Notes: generated by a model not told the origin, from the letters alone. 64,000 nucleotides of DNA from Diogma glabrata (GCA_963693315.1 OY856188.1:245811926-245875925); one strand, 5' to 3'; positions 45,734 to 57,111 are shown, numbered from the stretch's first letter. A program made the numbers and translations.

Positions 45734-48000
45734 TTATGTTACGAGCCAAGCGACTCTTTCCACTCTAGTATCATCGCAGGTTAGCATACGGTATCCATGT
45801 GCGATGGTTAAAATATCTACCATATCTGCAAGCGGTATGAGACCTCCTCCTCCTCTCCATGTTGAGAAAAAAACTTGTTCCCCACTTGCTTTTTGCGGCA
45901 GATGTAGCCATTTTTTTGCCGTTCTTTTGATGAGCCGATCCATTTTCCTTAGTGGACCTTTTCTCACATCTCTTTCTCTCAAAAGAAAGTCAATGCGTGG
46001 TAGTAAGAACGTTCTAGTGGCATCTCGTTTTTGCCAAGGAGCCAAATTGGACATGTCTATTTTATGGATATCTTCTTCAACATTTTCTAGTGTCAACATT
46101 GGTGTTTGGTTGACTTCGTATCCTGTTGAAATACCCAGATGTGGGTATTCTTCCCCTACGTCCAGTGCTTGGAGCTCGGTTCGGTGAAGTTTAAACTTTG
46201 TTTCGTGTGGTACGCTTTTTTGGCCAGTTTAATGGGGTAACGTAGCACATTTGCTTGGGTTAAACTTCAGGAAAATTTTTTCCACTTCTTCTTCCGTTTG
46301 TTTTAAGCAGGTGATTAAGTTCCTCCTCATATGACCCTATGATCACTAGGTCGTCCGAATATGCTAATATACTCCATGTGTCATTGTCATAATAATAGCT
46401 CATTCCTGAGGCTACAACTTTTCTAATTATTGGCTCAATGACGCAATTAAATACTACCGAACTTGCAGGGCATCCTTGGCGTACACCTTTTGCTATTAAA
46501 ACGTTGTCCGTGTAGCCATCTTTCGTCTTTATTCTGGTACTGCAATTTGTATTCATGCTTTTGATTAGATTTTGCCATGTTTGTGGCAGTCCTGCACCCT
46601 GCATTGTTGAATTTATAGTTGTGTGGGGGATAGAACCAAATGTGTTGGTAAGGTTCAGCCATGCCACTGCAATTTCTTTTCCATTATTCTTGGAGACTTC
46701 AATCAGTTCCTTCACTATGAAGTTATGTTTCAGACACCTTTCATATTTCAGGAATCTTTTCTGGGACTTGCTTATCCTCTTTTCTTCTATGAAGAAATCC
46801 GTTATCCGATCCGAGATTAGTGCTGCAAATAATCTGGCTATCGTGTCTCTCATAGTTAATAGCCGCCAGTGGTCATATTCTCTCTATTGCCTTTTTTGAA
46901 GATCAGTATGGTGTTTGATTTATTCCAAAATTGTGGTATTGCTTCCATTCTTAAGCAGGCATTGAAGACTGCCGCTGCTACTCGTCCTGATGAATCTGCT
47001 TGCTTCAGGTCTTGGTATTTAATTCCATCCGGACCTGGAGCACTATTATGGACTTGTTTTAGTCCCTTACAGTTAGTGAACTCGGCCGTCTGTCTCTTCT
47101 GTTGATTGTACGCCCTCTAGTGTTGTTTTGTGTCCTTGTGGTTTTTTCACCTTTACATTTTTGTATATATTTAGTGAGATGTTTAGCTACCTCTTCTAGT
47201 TTTTCCGGTGACTCGACTTGATCTGCCAGTTTTATTATCCCATTTTTTCGTTTGGCTTTTGCAGCTATTGTCAGTCTTGTGCCATTCCGTGTTTCTGTTG
47301 TCCTTGTTTCCATTTCCGGCGGAGGTTCTTCGTTGCTTGTTTCGACATTGCTTGCACGTCCATGTGTTGCGATGTCAACCTGGTCTCCTGTTGTGTTTTG
47401 GGGCCAATTATTAACATGGCTTTCGTTGATGCCATGGCTATTACTTGTTGTGGCTTCATTCTCTACTACTGCTGTTACTACTTCATTCTCTACTATTGCT
47501 GTATCCCTCGTGGAGTTTGGTTCACCTAGACTTTCAGCAGTAGTTTGACTTGGGTTATTTGCTACTATATTGTCCAGTGTACTACTGTCGTCATCTGATG
47601 ATGATGTGTCGATATTTATGTGCCTTTCAGCGGTTTCCGTTTGTATTTGCCATGGCGGCTTCCTCTACTACTTCCATGTGCTCCACACTACCCAAAGAGG
47701 GTACTATAATTCCTTTCCGTACTTGTTTGATTTGTATGGTTTGTTTCGTCTGTTATTTCCCGAACCGTGTCTTCTAGTAACTGATCTAAGTGATTTTTAT
47801 GGACATGTGCCTTTATTGTTTTAAGAGGATATTTTCCCGCTCCTCTTTCCATGCAAAAATTACACTGGAACACCACTACTTTATCTGGGTGATACCTTTT
47901 CCTGTGTTTGACTAGTTCTGCATGGCTACGGAACACTCCAACCATACGTGATGTATTTGGGCGACTAGTACGATTTTCGGTGCTGCAGTTCGGACATTGA
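45734..48000 (-). pseudogene. R2/NeSL-like LINE: zinc fingers and RT, endonuclease end missing
   Basis: Minus-strand order. About 48000-47760: two C2H2-type fingers, FQCPNC then HAELVKHRKRYH, and FQCNFC then IKAHVHKNH. About 47313-47059: basic linker. About 47050-46860: APGPDGIKYQDLKQAD and FWNKSNTILIFKKGNR. 46853-46260: ISKSQKRFLKYERCLKHNFI, VAWLNLTNTFGSIPH (first catalytic Asp replaced by Asn), KGVRQGCPASSVVFNCVIEP, AYSDDLVIIG. About 46170-45734: APWQKRDATRTFLLPRIDFL and RTAKKWLHLPQKASGEQVFF. N-terminal fingers, KGVRQGCPLSP style and the post-RT APWQK block suit R2/NeSL-clade elements. Their C-terminal CCHC and restriction-like endonuclease are absent: homology stops at 45734. Several frameshifts are present. 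Confidence 0.8.
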
Positions 48001-48369
48001 AAAATAGCCGGAAATGGATAATGTATATTGTATAATCATCTCCAATTCTCCACTATGATTCCTTTCTTGTCTCGCTCGACTTCTTTCGCTATACAAGTCG
48101 CTTTGCGACACCTTTTCTCTTTCTATCCCGTTCGCGTTCCTTATACGATGTACACTTTTCACTTTTCTAAACCACTCGTACCAGTTAACCCACTTTTCTC
48201 GGGTTTAATTTAGTTATATTGTATATCGTAATTCGTAATTTTGTTATGGGAATATTGAAATACACATTTCGTTCTCCTTATATGTTTGTTTTCTAATTTG
48301 AGTAAGAAATTAACTGTTTTATTTAAATAAATTAATTAGGTAGAAAAACAAATGTGTCTCATCTCCTCC

Positions 48370-48750
48370 ATCAGCAGATTTTCTAACTTTGTCTACCGAG
48401 CGTTGAGCTTGCCTCTTTTATTCCATGCTACTGCACCATACGTGATGGCTGGTCTCACTTATAACTATCACGGCATACATCCGCCGTAAAATTTATGGCT
48501 TGCATTTCAAAGTTTCACCAAGTTTTGCAGCTTTTTGCATACCATTAGAGCTTTCACATATTTGCTTACCAATGTTTGCATGTGGTTTCTCCACAGGATT
48601 TTGATCTCGACATTTGATGCCAGATAGTTGGTGTCCTGTGCTGATATAATTACGGAATCCCTGATTCTGGTGGGTTGTATTCTAAGCTTTCTGTCGGTGT
48701 ACGGAATCAACACAGTCTTGCTCATATTGAGTTGTAGTCACACAGATGGG
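48370..48750 (-). pseudogene. C-terminal RT fragment of an R1/Jockey-like LINE
   Basis: 48725-48507 reads MSKTVLIPYTDRKLRIQPTR then ILWRNHMQTLVSKYVKALMV. This matches the post-YADD pattern KT.LVLFTRK.....P followed by LDxxLxWxxHIxxxVxKA. A frame-shifted continuation to about 48370 gives SHHVWCSSMEXKRQAQRSVD-like sequence, equivalent to the ITYGAVAWNKR...TKLSKLQR block. Only this portion remains. Confidence 0.6.
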
Positions 48751-49114
48751 AACCAACTGTCTAAATGCAGTTCACTCTGTAGTTTGTACAATATAATAAT
48801 ATATTCAGCTGTTATATTGGAAAAAAAGATTTCCCGAAAAGATTCAACTTAAGACATTAGAAATCATTAAAAAATCCAAAAAACCATCAAAATATTCACT
48901 TGAGAATAGTGAAATATTCACGTTAACCAAATTGATTAGATCATTGTTCATGATAGGATGATGGAGCGTGGATAGAGCACTGATATTCAGAAGAATTCAT
49001 CACGCTTCAAACAAGTACCTTTAATGTTACGGGACTTTATAAGTATCTATCTGGCCAGAGGTAATTGAATTGGATGAGTTCGAGAAAGGCATATTTCCGA
49101 AAGCATCACAGATG

Positions 49115-49305
49115 AAACGTGGCGGTCATGCTCCATGTAGGAGCGTTACCAGGCTAATCAGCTTTGAATATTCACCACAGTCATTCTTATCAGCGACATA
49201 ACTACCATGTCAGCCGATTTTTTAAGATCGTTTATTACGTCCGTCTCTCATTTCAGTCTTGGTCTACCTCGCGGTCGATCACTCCCTGGAGTACTAACGT
49301 ACATT
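49115..49305 (-). pseudogene. 3' end of the 24.4-kb LINE family, 5' truncated
   Basis: The plus strand shares GCTCCATRTAGRAGCGTT, CAGCTTTGAATATTCACMA, GCAGCCGATTTTTT-like and GGTCTACCTCGCGGTCG with 24450-24610, about 83% identical by eye. It covers only the last ~190 bp of the element. This is ordinary 5' truncation and fixes the 3' terminus of the family at GCCAC (minus strand). Confidence 0.8.
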
Positions 49306-49309
49306 TATT

Positions 49310-52300
49310 TTTTCCAGGTAAAATTTTGTTGTTTTGTCAGGTTCTGATATTCTCTTTCTGATTTCCAAATTTTACAAAGTTTTTTTTCCCGGAGTTAGGG
49401 TCTTAACCTTAGCCTCAACCTAAATTTTCACGAATGGATCCGTTCTGATGGTAAAGTCATCGGAATAAACTACCCAGGCAGCACGGCATTCACATCGAAT
49501 TTTGGATTTCGCTACTTATAGAAGTAACAATCCGTGAAAAAACAGAAAGCTGCAATGAATTAAGTGCAATTAAGTCCGTATAAGCACTTTTTAAAAATCT
49601 AGAATCCTTTCAACCGTCATATTTCTAGAAATAGACTAAACGCGGGGCTCTAAATGCACCTCATTGTACTTTTTAAAAGAAGTCTACCACTAAGATATTA
49701 CAGAATCATGGAGAGTGGTAGAAAAGTGAAATTTGTTACAAAGTGGGAAAAAGATGTTTTCCAGTTGAAATATTTCATGGATCCATCGCTTGATGCGAAG
49801 TTCCTGAAAAGCAAAACTATACACGAATTAGAACACTGATAAGATCACTGTGGCGCAAGATAGTCAGCACTAGAACAAAAATTTGTTGCTCTCTGTGATT
49901 TTGAGCAAATTGCCGACAACACATGTAAGTGATAACCCCGCATACAGTGGTTTGGAAGACTCTCAGAGAGAAAAATGTTGACAATACCACAATAGATAGA
50001 ATGTGCTATTGCTCAAAATTGGACAAAATTTTTATAGTGATAGACTAATTTAATCAGAAATTCGGTGTAATTCTGCGGAAAGACTTCAATCTGCTGGATA
50101 CGTGATGTACAAATATTGAATTGAAACTCATTCTGAAAGAAATTACATTGGTATCATTAGTCAAGAAAAGAAAGTTCAACATAAGTTTTATTATTGTGAG
50201 AGACTCAGTAATTGTAAGTCCACGGCAAACAAAAGATGTGAAAGTTATTTATTTTAGCTAGCAAGTTCTTGTGGAGAAACCGTATAGGTAAGAGTTGGAG
50301 TAGAATCCAACTTTTTTTTAGAGTTTACGAAGGAAATGTTGCCATTATACGAGGCATAATTTTATGATTGATATACAAATATTTAAACTCTTAAAATCAA
50401 TGATGGAAAAAAGAAAAGAAAACAAATGTGTTTAACGTCAAAGAACGAAAACAAAAAAAATTGACTTATTTTCAAAAGGAAAAGAAAAACATCGAAAATC
50501 AAAAATTCTAAATTTGTTTCTTTGAGGCTTGTTTTTCCTTTAGATTTTCATTTTCTTTTTTTTTTTAATTTTCTCATCTCTCAGTTTTTTTCATGTTTTT
50601 TTTTCGTAATCAACAAACAGAAACGATTTTTTGAATTTTAAAATAATTTTTTTTTATTATTCGTTTGTTTTTGTTGTAATTTTCCGATATTTCACTTTTC
50701 GTTTATATTTAGAAGAGGTTTTTCGTTTGTTTTTTTTTTGTTTGATAAGAAAAGTTCCGTGATGTGGATTAATTTGAAATGAAAATATGATTTATTGTTG
50801 AATACCTCGAAGATTGGATGATTTATTTGTTTTGTAATGCTTTGGATTTTGTTCGTTTATTGATTTATTTTATTTTGTTTCATAAGATTCCTATTATGTT
50901 AGCTCTTGGAATTTGCTGTGAAAATGTGGAGACCAACTGACACGAGTTCTTGTTTTTTTGGTATTTTATTTCAAGCGATAAAAAAGGGTTATTGATATTG
51001 GATATAGGTTTGTTTTTCATGCATTGATATTATTCGATGTAAAAGGTGAGAAAAGGATTTGAACACGTTTTTTATGTTTGTTTATCGTAAATTTAAACTA
51101 AGTTAAAAACATATTGAATTTGCAGCTTGTTTTGATACTCATGTTATTTTATTCAAAATATTCTGTTGATTTTTGTAAATTTATATGTTTAGCTTGTTAG
51201 TCCTAACAGTTATGAAATAAAAAATTGTTGGAACGCAAAAGGTTAACCATTGTATAACAGATATAAAAGTCAGTTTTGTTTATTTGTAATTTTTTATCTA
51301 CGGGTGTGACAATCCTGCGTACTCCAGATTAATTTAAAAAAAAAAATATGTGATTTTACTAAACATTTAACGTTTATTTTTATGTTTCAATATCGCTTAT
51401 AATTGACTGTATAATTCATTTGATAATCAGCCATCAAACAGAATGCTCGTTGTTTTATTAGCCAGAATTTTCTATTTCTGTTTTTTTCAACTATATATTC
51501 GTCGCATTTATCTCCAATTATTATAAAGCATTTTCATCACATGATCTAAATACTTGCAAATTCGAGTAATTTAAATACGTAGCTGATAAGAAAACTAAAC
51601 CACTTCGAAATGACGTAAATTTTGAAGATTTTTCCAAAGAATTTTTGAACTTGTGTTTTTCTTTTTTGTACGCAGTTCAATTACTATTTGCTTATGACCA
51701 ACATATTTTATTCTTACAGAATACATGTTTAGTGCAAATAAACTTATTTTGATAGACATAAATATTTATTTACCCATAAATTAAATTTGGTAGAAAAGAA
51801 TATAAGAAACTGCAAAATGAGAAAACTAGTTCCATAGAATTCACTAGACTGAATATAGAATGTTTTATCTAAATAATTAGTTCCATTCAAATAACAGAAT
51901 TAAATTTTAATTTTTTTTGGAAACTGAAATATGTTTCTCTCAATATTACTTTAAGTCCGTTGGGTTAAGACGCCTTTTTGTTGTTAGGATTCAAACCGCC
52001 AAACATCAATATAAATTTTTAGCGGTTCACATAACGTCAACATAATACCAATTACCCCACATAGATGAGACGACAGACCCTTTATTTTAAAACTGGCAAG
52101 ATGATTGAGATAAGTAGAGCCAACTCGAAAACAGATTGACTTCAAGAAAACTATGGCTTACCATTAGTTTTCTAACTCCTGGCGTAAAAGAGGTTACGTT
52201 ATTATCACGCAAATTACAAGAGGTGTGCCAACAAGTTCCATAGACAGTTCACTCCACAACCCAAAAACAAGAAGAGTTCATCCAGCAAACTGAACACGAA

Positions 52301-53040
52301 ATCAGGTAAAACCAAAAAATATAACTCCAGAGCTTAGAAACAAGTCGGTTTTTTACCAATTATTTTAGAGAACCTAGGCCTAATAGAAATTCTTAGAAAA
52401 CGTTAGCCTATAGAAAGTTGACTGAATTATTCTAATAATAAAACCACATAGGCTGATCTCTCGTGTACTATGCATTTCAAAACTGATGACAGCACTCATA
52501 CTACCATTCCTAAATCAGTGCCTACTCATCCCACTCAATCAACGATGCAATACAGGGCGAGCTCAATCATAAGAGAATTCCGTACCGTACTGGTCATATC
52601 GAGTATCGAACCGTTTGACATTGAGTTTCGTAAAAAAAGCCTCAACCTGCTACCAACTTAAACAAGTATTTATGAGGGATGTTAACCATTGAACAAATAC
52701 CAAACCATGTATATAGCTGGTGTAAACGCCACTGTTTAACTAATTAACAAACCAAATGTTTAGCAAATTTGTTATTTTCATTTGTCAAAATATATATATT
52801 TTGACATTCTTCTTCGTGGTAAAGCAGTCGTGGTAAATCAATATATTTAAATTTAAATGCTACAACGGAAAAGCGCGATCTATAAACAAATCATACCATG
52901 GTCCTTCGAGCCGGTTTTTTTATAAAATTTTGCCAGTTATTATTGATGAAACAATCCAACCGAGAGGATCGAATTTTCCCTCCAAATATTATATCAATGA
53001 TCTCCTTTCTGTGTCAGTACTGTAACTTCAAATGGAAAAC
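49310..53040. other. No gene recognised
   Basis: 3.7 kb. A strand switch occurs at 50400-50620, from A-rich purine tracts to T-rich pyrimidine tracts. Short frames at 49654 and 52470 lack motifs. Around 52860-52920 the sequence CATACCATGGTCCTTCGAGC may be the relic of a retroelement gag start; it is too short to assign. Confidence 0.45.
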
Positions 53041-53657
53041 TTGTAATGAAGCGCTGCTTCGGCATGGAACACCGAAGTGGCATAGCAGGTCGCGTACCTG
53101 GATGAGGTTTATTTATAGCCCCTTTCGACTAGCTTCAATCATTGGGATCGAGTAAGAATTCCTGCTACTTCAGCACAAATAACTGAAATGTACGTGAAAT
53201 ACATGATATATACGGAAATGACAAAAAAAAGCAAGTGAAAGAATGAGACTCTGGCGACCCCCTAGGCGAAAGAACCGCGATAAACCCGTCCAACCCCACA
53301 TTTATTCACACACTCTCACACCTCATACACTCTCGCATCCATGCACATGATCACCCATATCTACATCCATGCCCACATTCACCCACACTTGAAACAATCC
53401 AACATCATCGAAAGTTTCAGGTAACAATAAATTTATATCATTAACCTCGTTATAATCTAATTTTGTTAAAATTACTTATAATACATTTTTAACATTGGTT
53501 TGGAGAGAAAAAGGAAAAAAAATTGTCTACGTTATTTTTTGTTAAACTGTATGCTTCAACATAATTATTACCATAAAAAAAAAAATAAAGGTAGAATAAT
53601 TCATTCAACTTCATTCAAATTTATAATTTTTTGTTAATATACTTAATATGTTATTAG

Positions 53658-54217
53658 TTACACAAATATAATTTGAATATCTTTAAATTGATTATTCCGT
53701 AAACTTATTAATGATGTAGTTGAGTTGAAAACTATTATAAAATTATCGGTGAAAGCTAGAACGAATGCGTCAGTATAAGAGAACAAATTTCTAAATTGCA
53801 TTGCTTTTATATGAGAATGATTGTCGGCTGATTTTCTTAAAGGACTTAAAGAATTTATATTATTGAAACTACTACTACAGCTGCTACCACTACAAGTATT
53901 TGCTATAGTCTTAATAGTTTTTGCAGAAGACGATGAAGTTGCAGTTTTATTTAAAGTTATTCCATTTAATACTACTTTGCTTGATTTTAGATTTAATAGA
54001 ATACTCTTTAATTGATGAGTTTGTAATACCTTACCATCTAAATCAACTTCCCACAATCTCATTCCAGGACGAGCGCAGGAGATCTTGGTTTTGTGAATAT
54101 CACAATCGGATGGGGTTACAAAACACGCACCATATTAACCATCGCGAGGCATGTTTGCAAGCTGCTTAAATTCTTCGTTACCTGTATCACAAAGGACGCA
54201 TTTTATATTTGGAGAAA
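53658..54217 (-). pseudogene. Fragment resembling the WD40 region of HPS5 (pink), with one in-frame stop
   Basis: On the minus strand a 27-nt pyrimidine-rich stretch ending CTAG (acceptor-like, 54218) precedes a frame reading CVLCDTGNEEFKQLANMPRD, stop TAA (54137-54135), YGACFVTPSDCDIHKTKI, then ARPGMRLWEVDLDGKVLQTH. A Ser/Asn-rich insert follows, then FSYTDAFVLAFTDNFIIVF and NNQFKDIQII before a stop at 53658. CARPG-R-WE---G-V--THQFK and a later VLLW---KDIQDV-type block are what I recall of the N-terminal propeller of HPS5, a subunit of BLOC-2, which sorts cargo to lysosome-related organelles such as pigment granules. I could not align it. About 185 codons with one stop suggest a recent pseudogene, a duplicated exon or a sequence error. 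It is antisense to the LTR element around it. Confidence 0.45.
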
Positions 54218-54318
54218 CTAGCCCAAAAGAAAAAAAAACCAAAACAAACGAATCGGACCAGTCATGTTAATGCTAGAGATGTTAACCGCATCATGAAAGC
54301 TAGGTCGAGATTTTTTTT

Positions 54319-54758
54319 TCAACGTTTTGTTGCCAGCAGAAAAAAAAATACATTTAAATCTCCACGATCGGATAATTTATAACAAATCGTACCCGAACCC
54401 ACGAATATTGTAAATGTAATAAATAAGTTTCTACAGAATGTACTTATATGTTTCATATCTCGCCTATCCGTAAACCTTGAATCACTTCCGATGAATTGTC
54501 GGGCAATCATCTTATGTTCAACAACCAAGTTCTTTAATTTATCTTGTTTCTTATGAGTAGTTGCAATCTTCGCTCCTCCTAATTCACTTCAGATAACATT
54601 AATTTTACTCCATTCATCGCATCGGTTTCAACACATAATTTGTGACTATTTGGGTGTAATCCTGCTAATAAATTATTGGTAGCTGCATTCTTTTCCGCTA
54701 GACTTTCATAATCACGCTTTATAATTATTAACCGTAAGTTTTCATTAACAGATGACTA
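54319..54758 (-). pseudogene. Unrecognised gene-like fragment with one frameshift
   Basis: The minus strand reads VNENLRLIIIKRDYESLAEK then NAATNNLLAGLHPNSHKLCV and ETDAMNGVKLMLSEVN up to a stop near 54587. A one-base shift continues LGGAKIATTHKKQDKLKNLV then EHKMIARQFIGSDSRF and further to 54319. The two halves join smoothly in sense and composition, so a single indel is likely. Protein-like, helical in character, family not recognised. Same strand and neighbourhood as the HPS5-like fragment, so both may derive from one locus. Confidence 0.35.
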
Positions 54759-55069
54759 AATCACCTCACGCAATGCACTAATAAAAATTCAAAATAAAAA
54801 GAAAGATAAATATGACAAGTCTAATTCCCATAACACTACATTGTACCTGCTGATTTAGTTACAACAAAAAAATCTAGGCATTAGTTATCAGTTCAGTTAC
54901 CCCATACCTAAACACACACGTACATACACCCGCGCGCACAGTCATACATACATCCATACTTAGTTATAAAATTAGTTAAAGCGACTCACCTCATAGTATC
55001 GGCCAATCCCGCTCCCGGTTATCTCTTCAGCAATCCATTCTCCTCAATTATAGTTTCACCGTTATAATG

Positions 55070-55870
55070 GTATGGTCATTAAATTCCCAATAATAATAAC
55101 AAAGCTGGATAATACAAGTCCAGCAGGCTAATAAATCAACGAGCGTGGTAAGATGATCGTTGATTTGGATTAGGCTTCACACCAAATAGTGGCAATAAGA
55201 AAAGTTATAGTTGGATTGTGGGTATTTTCGAAACAAAGTAAGACTTCGCTTCTTCCAGTATGTCGTTATATACATAACCACTCCTGGCAACAGTGGTTGA
55301 CTCACACGTTCCCGACTCTCATCAATCAACAATTCACAGAGTGAACTTTTCACATATCATCCTGAAACATTGAGGAAGGAATCTCTTGAACTGTATTTTG
55401 ATTAAGATGTTTCACAAATGCAGAAACTACCTTCTTCCACTAGTATAAAAGACGATATCGTTAGCCGGCCCTTTGCTCACTCAACATAAATTGGTGATAA
55501 TCCTTAAAACCACACAGTAACTTCCACAAAACACAACTCCGTTTATAATGTTTAGTTTATTTTACATCAACTATTTAGCTAAATTAGAACACTAGATTTA
55601 AATTTAATAAGATTTACTCTTTTTCCGATTGCTTAGTTAGATTAGGATTTTACGTACCGGATTACTTGAAATCTAATTACATTTCTACTCGGTATTTAAA
55701 ATGTATAGCTATATTGAAACTTACGAGAATTTAATTATTATTCTACGATTTATTTGGATTAATATATTACGTTTGCGTTTATTCGAAATCCAATCATTTA
55801 TATATTATTTATTTAGAATATACAACTATATCGAAATTTATTAGGAATTAATTATGTCTCTATTATTATT
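55070..55870. other. No gene recognised
   Basis: AT-rich sequence downstream of LTR head copy 4. Short inverted motifs only. Confidence 0.55.
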
Positions 55871-55875
55871 TATAC

Positions 55876-56110
55876 GGCATTTTTTTTTTTTTTTTAAATA
55901 AAATGTGATGTGTAGTAGGCATTACAATATGTGTCACAACAACACATAAAAACCTTTTAAGACCAAGGTCCCACAACAACATGCGTTCTAAGGATGTTAA
56001 TGGACGCAAATCTGTTTTTTTTTGTTTTTTTTTCAATATTTTTTTGTTAAATAATGGATAACTAAACCATAAATCCTATCACATATAAAATATGACATAG
56101 GCCATACATA
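55876..56110 (-). mobile_element. LINE-tailed short element, copy c, with poly(A)
   Basis: Read on the minus strand: CCTATGTC...GATAGGATTTATGGTTTAG, then TTGCGTCCATTAACATCC, TTAGAACGCATGTTGTTG, then TCTTAAAAGGTTTTTATGTG and a 3' end CACATCACATTTTATTT plus a run of about 17 A (55896-55880). The tail from TTAGAACGC onward parallels the end of the LINE at 16.5-18.9 kb (CTCAGAACGCCAGTTGTTG...). The part before it does not occur in that LINE but is shared with copy b. Confidence 0.75.
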
Positions 56111-56159
56111 GGCCATACATAGGCCATACATAGGCCATACATAGGCCATACATAGGCCA
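56096..56159. repeat. 11-bp minisatellite, 5.8 copies of CATAGGCCATA
   Basis: Perfect tandem units starting at 56096, 56107, 56118, 56129, 56140 and 56151 (last unit changed). The single-copy form occurs at the same place in the related element near 6015, so the array expanded from element sequence after insertion. Confidence 0.95.
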
Positions 56160-56169
56160 ATATGATTTA

Positions 56170-57110
56170 ATTGACTAGAATTTTACTATTTTTGGTTAAA
56201 TTGTATCACTGTAGTCAAGTATATTAGAAATTTAATAAAAAAAAAATTCTTCCATTCATTTGTGAGGTTATAGTACAGAGATCAATGTTAAAAGAATTTA
56301 AATGTTTTCTTAGAGACAAAAAATATATCACTATGGTCACAGAACCAATAAGCATAAAACGATACTTAACTCACTTCCTCGGGTAGATTTCCTGTGCCAC
56401 ATCAGTTAGCTTTATCTCTGTTATTTCAAACTGCATTCCTCGAACAGGTGGTTGATTTTTGGCTAACAAACTAGCGTCACAAATACGGACAAATAAATAA
56501 GACTCAGCTTATCCTTAATCTTAACAGCAAAACATGAAATAACAAAATATTATGACTCCATTTGTTAACCTGCATCCAAAATATTAACTCATTTATTTAA
56601 TGTCGCCTCGTGAAACGTCAAAATAAAAATCCACCATCAATCCAATAGGAAATGAAATAATCGACTCATTCACAATAGATTAATACAATTCTGAAAAGAA
56701 GAGCGAGGCAAACAGTCAACCACTATTTATATGCGGTTAATAATCAATCGATAAGGTAGTTTTAATAATCAATCGATAAGGTAGTTAATTATTATACCCA
56801 TTAAGAACTACGGACTGCTAGTTTATAATAGAATTTGGTATGGAGTTTAAAAAAAAATATTGTTTACGAAACAATTATGGATTAATGACAATTCTTCAGC
56901 GATTAATGATTACAAACTAAACATATGAAGCTATTAATGATGGATAGACGATGGTAGGAAATCTATATGGATACAGCGAAAATACAATTTTGAAAAATAA
57001 AAGAAATTGCCTTTGAAAAATATCACACAACCGTTTTAGAACAATAGAATTTTTGCTTTACGAAAAGTATTGCAGATGCCATTACGGGTTGAATTTAAGA
57101 AAAACAAATT
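56170..57110. other. No gene recognised
   Basis: Contains a short direct duplication, AATAATCAATCGATAAGGTAG twice in a row near 56738-56785 (units of about 27 bp). Nothing else stands out. Confidence 0.5.
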
Positions 57111-57111
57111 A

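Larger units (their letters stand above)
53042..55067 (+). mobile_element. LTR-retrotransposon head, copy 4, with interrupted leader
   Basis: LTR-like block 53042-53251 beginning TGTAATGAAGCGC, primer site TGGCGACCCCCTAGG at 53252, then a CA-rich leader (about 53295-53395). It is about 75% similar to copy 1 through LTR, primer site and leader. The gag-start context GACTCACCTC appears only at 54983-54992, after another CA-rich block (about 54905-54960). It is followed by ATA GTA TCG GCC AAT (start codon lost) encoding VSANPAPGYLFSNPF. Copies 2 and 3 need only about 95 bp between primer site and gag, so about 1.5 kb has been added here. That insert holds two antisense gene-like fragments. No pol or 3' LTR is seen. 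Confidence 0.5.

Noticed and set aside
47218..47529. Cys-rich plus-strand frames at 47.2-47.8 kb
   Set aside because: Antisense shadows of the zinc-finger and linker part of the R2/NeSL-like LINE.
56096..56159. Regular short repeats that might suggest a CRISPR-like array
   Set aside because: Direct head-to-tail 11-bp units without spacers, in a eukaryotic transposon.
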